Source: JAABUE01 sp037440925
Lineage (GTDB): Bacteria > Chloroflexota > Anaerolineae > Anaerolineales > Villigracilaceae
DNA: 24,487 bases
Direction of reading: 5' to 3'
NCBI GenBank assembly: GCA_037440925.1
Contig: JBBITF010000040.1
Location: 1-24,487, forward strand
This document shows, one piece after another, positions 1-4,914 of this stretch. Numbering within the stretch: the stretch's first letter is position 1; the number at the start of each line of letters is the position of its first letter. The position numbers and the translations under genes were made by a program. The notes beneath the pieces were generated by a model, which was given only the letters and a program-made list of their open reading frames with translations, was not told the DNA's origin and did no database searches.

Positions 1-10
1 CCGTTAGCCC
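1..10 (+). other. Right end of an upstream attC / left boundary of a gene cassette
   Basis: The window opens with CCGTTAGCCC. GTTAGCCC (3-10) is an exact reverse complement of GGGCTAAC at 724-731, on the far side of the following gene. In integron cassettes the bases after the recombination point (G^TTA) at the 5' end derive from the same attC whose left arm sits at the 3' end, so this match is what an inserted cassette should show. The rest of this upstream attC lies outside the window. The assignment is an inference from the pairing. Confidence 0.6.
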
Positions 11-851
11 ACATCTTCCACGAATCAACGGTGGTTTTTTATGGTTGAAATACTCAAGACATTACGAGATACACCTCTGCCATCAATCTTGGTTATTGGT
101 GGTCTCATCTTTTTGCTCTTGCCTTTCCTCAAAAAGACAGGTGGCGCGGTAGAGATAGAAACATCAAATAAAGGCTTGGCCGCAATCATTGGAATATTTC
201 ATTAGCATCTGGTGTTGGTCTCTACATCTTGCCACTTTCTGTCCAACCTGGTGTTACTGATACCAACAATGTTCCTGTTACGAGTCAATCTCCCCAAAGT
301 TCTGCCATTGTTGTCACCGCTACGACTCAACAAACTACACGGCAGAACAACGCAACTACACCCACAATAATAACGGGTTATATCCCAACTTGTAATTGGG
401 CTCGAGATTGGACATTACAACCTGACGGCTCTTATCTGTGGACAGGTTACACGCCTGGTTCGCCTGATTGTCAGAATGTGGGTCAGGCGGGTGAATTGTT
501 AGAACGGCTCAGGAATGGCGAGAACATTAAGCTGATTGTCAATGTTGGCAATAGCTTTGTTGGTTTGAATATCTGCAAAGGCAAATATACTGCCACCGAA
601 ATTATTCCAGGCGAAATTTGTGTACCAAAAAATCCCGAACTGTGGCCCAAAGTAAAAGGAACACTAATTGTTACCGAATCAGATGGCTTTTCAGTTGGCA
701 CGGGTAAATAGAAAACCAAAAGCGGGCTAACAAGCGCTTGCACTCTGACGGGTGGGATTCTGCCGCTAAATTGGGTTGATTCTGCGCTGGAGGCTGGTTC
801 CGTTATAGAGGCTGAATCCAACCCCGCCGCCCGCAGGTGAAGCGCAAGCCG
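4..851 (+). mobile_element. Integron-type gene cassette (one gene plus attC)
   Basis: The segment runs from the G^TTAGCCC boundary at the left edge to the G^TTACGCCC boundary at 851. It carries one gene (41-711, frameshifted) and a long imperfect inverted repeat that looks like an attC site. The gene has few bases before its start, as is typical of cassettes, and is visibly richer in A and T than the genes from 1170 onward. An attI and integrase would be expected to the left, outside the window, unless this is a cassette array lacking an integrase. No integrase gene is visible here. Confidence 0.6.
41..711 (+). pseudogene. Cassette-borne two-helix membrane protein, broken by a one-base frameshift
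   Basis: An ATG at 41 follows GGTGG and six T's and opens a 54-codon frame ending at TAG 203-205. It encodes a hydrophobic helix (SILVIGGLIFLLLPFL) and then GGAVEIETSNKGLAAIIGI. The other frame continues the same protein with SLASGVGLYILPL, a second helix, then a Thr/Gln/Asn-rich linker and a soluble C-terminal part with four cysteines, ending at TAG 709-711. The total span is one base short of a multiple of three, so a single-base loss near 194-200 (run ATATTTC) joins the two parts. The N-terminal helix plus short basic-to-acidic loop resembles small membrane proteins common in Chloroflexota and cyanobacteria; I do not recognise the C-terminal domain. It could be a real decay event, a sequencing error or, less likely, programmed frameshifting. 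An intact frame starting at TTG 229 covers only the C-terminal part. Confidence 0.6.
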
Positions 852-859
852 TTACGCCC
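724..859 (+). other. attC-like recombination site
   Basis: This is an imperfect inverted repeat of about 136 bp directly after the cassette gene. Left arm: GGGCTAAC (724-731), AA, GCGCTT, an extra G, CAC. Right arm: GTG AAGCGC (837-845), AAGCC, GTTACGCCC (851-859). GCGCTT-CAC pairs with GTG-AAGCGC, leaving one unpaired G in the left arm, as in the extrahelical bases that orient attC sites. The outer TAAC and GTTA arms are the core boxes. The inner part (about 745-835) pairs only loosely. The length is in the range of long, Vibrio-repeat-like attC sites. A folding or covariance-model search would settle this. Confidence 0.6.
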
Positions 860-1169
860 AGAAATTGACGCTCGGTTTAGCCGTTTTACCCCTCCTCAGC
901 CGTAGCGAGCGCTTTGCTTTGCTCTTACAAACTGAAGTAGTCGTAACTGTCTAGCGCCTCGTTCTATTGGGCCGTGATAGCAGCGTAGCGCCGACTTTTG
1001 GTCGGTACCAGGCAAAGCCTGGCGTTACTCAAACGATCGTTGCCTGTTCTCAGCATCAAAATAGGCGCGAGGGTAGGCAGTTACGAAAAATCTAAAAAAT
1101 CCGCGAGAAATGGCACAAGTAGCGTAAGCGGCACAGGCAGGCCGGGGGTGCATTACGGCAAATCTACTA
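860..1169. other. Gene-free stretch after the cassette
   Basis: I see no convincing gene here. The stretch holds two small perfect hairpins side by side: CCGAC/GTCGG (991-1005) and CCAGGC-AAA-GCCTGG (1008-1022). It also holds a 16-base remnant GAGGGTAGGCAGTTAC (1069-1084) identical to the right end of the miniature element at 4232-4350. No terminator with a T-run is visible for the oxidoreductase gene that ends at 1170 on the minus strand. Confidence 0.6.
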
Positions 1170-2453
1170 CTATTCGATTACATCCAGGAACCTGTGCCAG
1201 GCGCCCACCAGCGGCAGGAACCAGGCTTTATCCCGATAAAGTCCCAATGGCGCGCCAGGAAACGGAAAGCCAGAAAACAAGTGTTCCTTGATGGTTCCAT
1301 CCAGCATGGCTTCGGCCACCGTCTTGCCCAGCCAAGTGGCCATGGCAACCCCATGTCCGGCATAGCCCAGCGCGTAGTACATCCCGTCCATCTCGCCGGC
1401 ATGGGGCATCAAATCGAAAGGAAAAGCCAACGTCCCGCCCCAGACATACTCCACCTTTGCATCACGCAATTGCGGATACACCTGCACCATTTGTTTACGC
1501 AAAATCTCTGCGCTCTGGCGCACAGTCTGTCCAGTTTCGGGAAAGAAAGCCGCCCGCCCGCCAAAAACCATACGGTTGTCCTCCGACAGACGAAAATAAT
1601 TGATGAAATGCTTGAAATCGAAGATCATGCGGTTACGAGGGCTGAGTTCGCGCGCCAGTTCGTCCGACAAGGGCTCGGTGGCAATGATATAAGAACCCAG
1701 CGGAATGATCCTGCGCCGCAGTTGCGGCGTGACGCTAGACGTATAACCGTTGGTAGCCACCAGGACATGCTCCGCTGTGAGCGCGCCGCGTTCGGTTTCG
1801 ACGTAGAACCGCCTCTCCCTACGCTTCAGCCTGTGGACTCGCGCCCGAGCGTGGAGCGTGGCCCCGGCCCTTTCCGCTGCCCTCGCCAGTCCAGCCACGT
1901 AGCGAGCCGGGTTCAGCCCGGCGCTGGCTTCATCTACCAAAGCGCCATAGTACAGGTCGCTGCCAATTTCACTGCGCTGCTCATGGCGAGGCACCAAACG
2001 CACGGCGTGGTCGAATTCCTTTGCCATGAAGTCCACTTCGGCAGCCAGGGCGTCATAATGCTTCGGTTTATTGGCCGCCAGCAAATGACCGGTGCGGGCA
2101 AAGCCGCATTGGATATTCTCTTCCCGCACCACTTGTTCCACCAGGTCAATCGTATCCAGCGAGCATTGGAACAGGCGGCGCGCCATCTCGCGCCCGTAGC
2201 GTTTGATAGCGGTTTGCAAGGGAATCTTGAGGCCGGTCAGCACCATGCCGCCGTTGCGCGAACTAGCGCCCCAGCCGATACTTTCGGCCTCCAACACCGC
2301 CGCCTGCGCGCCGCGCTTTGCCAGCGTCCAGGCTGCGGTCAACCCGGTATAGCCGCCGCCAATAATGGCCACGTCCACTTTTTCGGGCAAAGGAGTCTGC
2401 TCATGACCAGACGGCATTTCGACAGTATCGAGCCAGAAGACTTCTTCTTTCAT
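1170..2453 (-). CDS. FAD-dependent oxidoreductase, DAO/PuuB-like
   Basis: This is a 427-residue flavoprotein of the D-amino-acid oxidase fold family. The N-terminal dinucleotide-binding motif GGGYTG is at residues 32-37, with the ribose-binding Glu at about 55, followed by the WGASSRNGGM segment typical of gamma-glutamylputrescine oxidase-like enzymes. The C-terminal GYAGHGVAMA stretch is the second FAD contact of this family. Members oxidise primary or secondary amines of amino-acid-like substrates with O2 or another acceptor; the substrate cannot be read from sequence. The length is normal for PuuB relatives. The start is supported by GAGAGG seven bases upstream. It lies 28 bp after dtd and probably ends the selW-trpS-dtd transcript. 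No polyamine genes are nearby, so a putrescine role is not supported. Confidence 0.88.
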   Translation of the reverse strand: MKEEVFWLDTVEMPSGHEQTPLPEKVDVAIIGGGYTGLTAAWTLAKRGAQAAVLEAESIGWGASSRNGGMVLTGLKIPLQTAIKRYGREMARRLFQCSLDTIDLVEQVVREENIQCGFARTGHLLAANKPKHYDALAAEVDFMAKEFDHAVRLVPRHEQRSEIGSDLYYGALVDEASAGLNPARYVAGLARAAERAGATLHARARVHRLKRRERRFYVETERGALTAEHVLVATNGYTSSVTPQLRRRIIPLGSYIIATEPLSDELARELSPRNRMIFDFKHFINYFRLSEDNRMVFGGRAAFFPETGQTVRQSAEILRKQMVQVYPQLRDAKVEYVWGGTLAFPFDLMPHAGEMDGMYYALGYAGHGVAMATWLGKTVAEAMLDGTIKEHLFSGFPFPGAPLGLYRDKAWFLPLVGAWHRFLDVIE

Positions 2454-2481
2454 CCTCGTTTCCTCTCATCAAAAGACGCCA

Positions 2482-2919
2482 CTATTTTTCCAGCCAGATG
2501 GTCACCGGACCATCGTTGTGGATTTCGACCAGCATGTGCGCGCCAAACTGCCCGCATTGCGTAGGAACGCCCTGCGCGCGCAATAGCGCGACAAAATGCT
2601 CCACCAGCGGCGCGGCATGTGCGGGCAAGGCTGCGTCGGTAAAAGACGGGCGGCGTCCCTTGCGCGTATCGGCATACAGCGTGAACTGAGAGACAACAAT
2701 CGCTTCCCCGCCCACGTCCAAAACAGACAGGTTGGTCTTACCCTCTTCATCCTCAAAGATACGCAAGTGAGCAATCTTCTCGGCCAGGAAGGCGGCTTGT
2801 TCTTCCCCATCCTCTTGACCGATGCCCAGCAAGATGACCAGGCCCTTGCCGATCTGGGCAATGGTCCGGCCCTCTACCGTCACCTTACCTGCACTGACCC
2901 GCTGCAATAAAACCCGCAT
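2482..2919 (-). CDS. dtd: D-aminoacyl-tRNA deacylase
   Basis: This 145-residue protein is the standard length for DTD. It hydrolyses D-amino acids (and glycine mischarged on tRNA-Ala) from tRNA, acting as a homodimer in the cytoplasm. Both active-site signatures are present: SQFTL at 77-81 within VVSQFTLYADTRKGRRPSF, and the Gly-cisPro motif NDGPVT at 135-140. The N-terminus MRVLLQRVS is canonical, and an in-frame stop just upstream makes this ATG the first possible start. No clear Shine-Dalgarno sequence precedes it; the 54-bp gap to trpS is filled by a heptamer repeat. Its place after trpS fits a role in aminoacyl-tRNA quality control. Confidence 0.95.
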   Translation of the reverse strand: MRVLLQRVSAGKVTVEGRTIAQIGKGLVILLGIGQEDGEEQAAFLAEKIAHLRIFEDEEGKTNLSVLDVGGEAIVVSQFTLYADTRKGRRPSFTDAALPAHAAPLVEHFVALLRAQGVPTQCGQFGAHMLVEIHNDGPVTIWLEK

Positions 2920-2925
2920 AACGCA

Positions 2926-2974
2926 TCACGTCTTACGCCTTACGCCTTACGTCTCACGCCTTACGTCTCACGCT
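2926..2974. repeat. Seven tandem heptamers (TYACGYC) between trpS and dtd
   Basis: Seven consecutive 7-base units fit TYACGYC: TCACGTC, TTACGCC, TTACGCC, TTACGTC, TCACGCC, TTACGTC, TCACGCT. The last unit ends on the first base of the trpS stop codon (2974-2976, read on the minus strand). On the transcribed strand the repeat reads as GACGTAA/GGCGTGA-type units and fills the place where the dtd ribosome-binding site should be. Confidence 0.85.
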
Positions 2975-3960
2975 CATTCCGGCAGCCCAATTGCTTGTCG
3001 TACTTCCGCCATCGTCTTCTGGGCAATGACACTGGCGCGCCGGGCGCCGTCATGCAGGGTATCCCACACTTGTTCTGGTTTCCGACCAATTTCGGCCCGT
3101 TTGACGCGGAAAGGCGCCAGATGCGCGTTCAAATTGGCTGCAAAGCGCTTCTTGCAATCCACACAACCGATTCCCGCTTTACGGCATTCCACATTGATCA
3201 TCTCAACTTCTTCTTTTGGCGAGAAGATTTTGTGCATGGAGAAAACGTTACATACCTCCGGGTTGCCAGGGTCGTCACGGCGCAAACGTTGCGGGTCGGT
3301 CACCATTTGCATCACACGCTTCTGCGTCTCTTCGGGCGTAGCAGCCAGTTCGATGTGATTATCCAGGCTCTTGCTCATCTTTTCTTTGCCGTCCAGCCCA
3401 ATGACTTTGGGAATCTCAGTATGCTTGGCTTGCGGCTCGATCAACACATTCGTATTGTAGCGATAGTTGAAAGAGCGTACCGTTTCACGGGTAAACTCGA
3501 TGTGCGGCGCCTGGTCCACGCCTACAGGAACGAGGTCGCTTTTATACAGCACAATATCGGCTGCCATCAAAACCGGATATCCTACCAGCCCATAGTTCAC
3601 ATTGTTGGGATTTTGGCGAATCTTTTCCTTGAAAGTCGGCAGGTCGGTCAATTTACCCAGCGGCGTCACCATAGAAAGCAGCGTGTGTAATTCCATCACT
3701 TGCGGCACATGCGATTGCACAAACATGATGGTTTCGTCTGGCCGGATGCCGGCTGCCAGCCAGTCAAGCGCCATTTCATAGGTATTCTGCTTGAGGTCGG
3801 CGGTAGTTTCTACGGTCGTGAGGGCGTGTATGTCCACGATGCAATACACGCACTCGTACTCATCTTGCAAGGCAACATAGTTCTGAATGGCGCCAAGATA
3901 GTTGCCCAAATGCTGCCGCCCCGTTGGACGGGCGCCGGAGAATACACGTCCTTTTTTCAT
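2974..3960 (-). CDS. trpS: Tryptophanyl-tRNA synthetase, with putative Fe-S cysteine motif
   Basis: This class I synthetase charges tRNA-Trp with tryptophan. From the ATG at 3960 it has 328 residues, beginning MKKGRVFSGARPTG, with HIGH-like HLGN at 17-20 and KMSKS at 194-198. I chose 3960 because TGAGG lies six bases upstream and the N-terminus then matches the family. An in-frame ATG at 3972 would add MRQL and overlaps the selW stop as ATGA. Four cysteines at 237, 259, 266 and 269 form C-x21-C-x6-C-x2-C, close to the motif that binds a [4Fe-4S] cluster in Thermotoga maritima TrpRS (recalled as C-x22-C-x6-C-x2-C). It is translationally coupled to the selenoprotein gene upstream. No T-box leader is visible. 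Confidence 0.96.
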   Translation of the reverse strand: MKKGRVFSGARPTGRQHLGNYLGAIQNYVALQDEYECVYCIVDIHALTTVETTADLKQNTYEMALDWLAAGIRPDETIMFVQSHVPQVMELHTLLSMVTPLGKLTDLPTFKEKIRQNPNNVNYGLVGYPVLMAADIVLYKSDLVPVGVDQAPHIEFTRETVRSFNYRYNTNVLIEPQAKHTEIPKVIGLDGKEKMSKSLDNHIELAATPEETQKRVMQMVTDPQRLRRDDPGNPEVCNVFSMHKIFSPKEEVEMINVECRKAGIGCVDCKKRFAANLNAHLAPFRVKRAEIGRKPEQVWDTLHDGARRASVIAQKTMAEVRQAIGLPE

Positions 3961-3968
3961 CAATTGCC

Positions 3969-4208
3969 TCATTGAATAAGAGATTTGACCAGGTCAATCA
4001 CCTCGCCAGGCTCGGCGTGACGATGAGTCTGGAGTTTGGAGTAGACCAACTGACCGTTCACGCTCACCTCGAACCGGCCTCCGTCCGAGGGAATCAAGGT
4101 CACGCTTTCAATTTGGTCCTCGAATTGCTTTAGAAGATCATGCGCCAGGCTCACGGCCCGGTCGGTATAATGTCATACAGCGCAATACACAATTTGTATG
4201 TTTACCAT
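3969..4208 (-). CDS. selW: SelW-like (Rdx family) selenoprotein with in-frame UGA for selenocysteine
   Basis: Reading through TGA at 4175-4173 gives a 79-residue protein that starts MVNIQIVYCAVUHYTDRAVS. CAVU (residues 9-12) is the CxxU redox motif of the SelW/SelT/SelH thioredoxin-like family, and the rest (SVTLIPSDGGRFEVSVNGQ, LVYSK, EVIDLV) matches that family end to end. The ATG at 4208 follows AAAGGAGG by 12 bases. A conventional ORF begins only at GTG 4154 and would lack the first beta strand and the active site, so it makes no sense as a protein. A SECIS-like hairpin follows the UGA. The gene ends with another TGA (3971-3969) that overlaps the first possible trpS ATG. The role is presumably thiol/selenol redox; substrates are unknown for bacterial members. 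SelA, SelB, SelC and SelD are not in the window, so Sec decoding by this organism is inferred. The alternative is a decaying Cys homologue with a stop mutation. Confidence 0.85.
4145..4161 (-). promoter_or_regulatory. Putative bacterial SECIS hairpin
   Basis: On the minus strand, 11 nt after the in-frame UGA, CCGGGC (4161-4156) pairs over six positions (one G-U) with GCCUGG (4150-4145) around the loop CGUGA. The apical loop begins 17 nt after the UGA and has G as its second base. This fits the described bacterial SECIS rules (apical loop about 16-37 nt from the UGA, a G in the first two loop positions). It would be bound by SelB, and it lies inside the coding region as in other bacterial selenoprotein genes. 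Function is inferred from geometry. Confidence 0.75.
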
Positions 4209-4231
4209 AGCAAAAGCAAGCCTCCTTTGTT

Positions 4232-4350
4232 GTAACTACCTACCTCCCTCACCCTTCGACATGCTCAAAGCATCGCCCCCGCCCCCTCTCCCTTTGGTGG
4301 TCGAGCTTGTCGAGACCTGGAAGAGGGTTAGGGTGAGGGTAGGCAGTTAC
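4232..4350. mobile_element. 119-bp miniature inverted-repeat element with 8-bp target duplication
   Basis: The element is bounded by imperfect terminal inverted repeats: GTAACTACCTACCTCCCTCA on the left and, read on the other strand, GTAACTGCCTACCCTCACCC on the right. The direct repeat CCTTTGTT flanks it at 4224-4231 and 4351-4358. The inside carries two further inverted motifs (CTTCGACATGCTCAAAG and TGGTCGAGCTTGTCGAGACC) of a kind common as dispersed repeats in bacteria. There is no coding capacity, so it would need a transposase in trans. Relatives in this window are at 18179-18297 and 22864-22947, with remnants at 1069-1084 and 24188-24226. Confidence 0.75.
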
Positions 4351-4364
4351 CCTTTGTTAGAAAA

Positions 4365-4394
4365 TTATAACATGGACGCTTTGACCTCTTGCAA
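4365..4394 (-). promoter_or_regulatory. Probable sigma70 promoter of selW-trpS-dtd (extended -10)
   Basis: On the minus strand TGTTATAAT gives a consensus -10 (4370-4365) with a TG extension, and TTGCAA (4394-4389) lies 19 bp upstream. Before the miniature element was inserted, this promoter would have stood about 35 bp from the selW start. Now the leader contains the whole 119-bp element. TTGCAA is self-complementary and is also the -35 box of the divergent fmdB promoter. Confidence 0.5.
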
Positions 4395-4417
4395 CATCGA
4401 GATATTGAGACTATAAT
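4389..4417 (+). promoter_or_regulatory. Sigma70 promoter of the FmdB-type gene
   Basis: TTGCAA (4389-4394), a 17-bp spacer and TATAAT (4412-4417) lie 31 bp upstream of the fmdB start. The spacing is ideal and the -10 box is a perfect consensus match. It overlaps the divergent selW promoter, so the two operons may compete for or share RNA polymerase. Confidence 0.65.
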
Positions 4418-4448
4418 GCGGGCGCTTTTGAAAGGTAAGGAGGTTGCT

Positions 4449-4712
4449 ATGCCCGTTTATTCTTATCGCTGTGAATCCTGTGGTGTTCAGTTCGAGCGTC
4501 ACCAATCCTTTAGCGATTCGCCGCTCAAGCGCTGCCCGGAATGCAACAAAAACAGCCTGCGCAAGGTCATCGGTCCAGTAGGCATTGTGTTCAAAGGTTC
4601 CGGCTTTTACGCTACCGATCACAGGTCGCCTTCTGGAATGACCTCCTCGTCCAGCAAAAGCGAGAGCAGCGAGAGCAAGCCTGCCGCCACAGAAAGCAAG
4701 AAAGACGAGTGA
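4449..4712 (+). CDS. FmdB family zinc-ribbon protein
   Basis: This is an 87-residue protein starting MPVYSYRCESCGVQFE. Two CxxC knuckles (C8/C11 and C29/C32) form the zinc ribbon of the FmdB / CxxC_CxxC_SSSS regulatory-protein family. The GSGFYATD segment and the low-complexity Ser/Glu/Lys tail are also typical. The family was first named as a putative regulator of formamidase/amidase genes, but most members are uncharacterised, so binding of nucleic acid or a partner protein is only inferred. The start is set by AAGGAGG six bases upstream; an in-frame ATG at 4389 lies inside the promoter. It is a single-gene transcript with its own promoter and terminator. An amidase gene lies just beyond the terminator on the opposite strand; a link is possible but unproven. 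Confidence 0.9.
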   Translation: MPVYSYRCESCGVQFERHQSFSDSPLKRCPECNKNSLRKVIGPVGIVFKGSGFYATDHRSPSGMTSSSSKSESSESKPAATESKKDE

Positions 4713-4733
4713 TTTTGCGCTTCATTCCCATTG

Positions 4734-4765
4734 AAACCGCGCCTTGCACGAGACGCGGTTTTTTT
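4734..4765 (+). terminator. Rho-independent terminator of the FmdB-type gene
   Basis: AAACCGCG (4734-4741) and CGCGGTTT (4754-4761) form a perfect 8-bp stem around a 12-base loop, followed by more T's (4762-4765). It starts 22 bp after the fmdB stop codon. Confidence 0.85.
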
Positions 4766-4864
4766 GTTTGACAGCCTCTCGATACATCGGCTGGGGGAAT
4801 GTTTTGAGCGTATTAGCGATTTTATAGTATTCCCGTGCAACATTTGTATTGAATGCGCAAATGT

Positions 4865-4893
4865 CGTAGGACAGGTCGGAGACCTGTCCTACG
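4865..4893. repeat. Perfect 13-bp hairpin in the fmdB/amidase gap
   Basis: CGTAGGACAGGTC and GACCTGTCCTACG are exact inverted copies around GGA. The hairpin sits 22 bp beyond the amidase stop codon and could stop or protect the 3' end of that transcript. No T-run follows on either strand, so it looks more like a dispersed hairpin repeat than a classical terminator. I see nothing else in 4766-4914. Confidence 0.8.
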
Positions 4894-4914
4894 GTTGGTT
4901 GCAGCACAGTCGCG

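Noticed and set aside
945..1030. Second, shorter attC (GTAAC ... GGCGTTAC)
   Set aside because: Only the outer five bases pair convincingly; the inner arms do not match and no gene lies between it and the 724-859 site.
1194..2564. A 456-codon open frame antisense to the FAD oxidoreductase
   Set aside because: It mirrors the GC-rich codon pattern of the real gene, has no recognisable motif and low-quality composition (His, Arg and Gln rich), and the minus-strand protein is a clear family member.
3969..4154. A normal 61-residue protein starting at GTG 4154
   Set aside because: It would begin inside the SelW fold without its first strand or redox motif and has no ribosome site; the read-through frame explains the sequence better.
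4209..4400. A tryptophan-sensing T-box or attenuator upstream of trpS
   Set aside because: There is no specifier or antiterminator sequence and no Trp-rich leader peptide; the stretch is a miniature element plus promoter.
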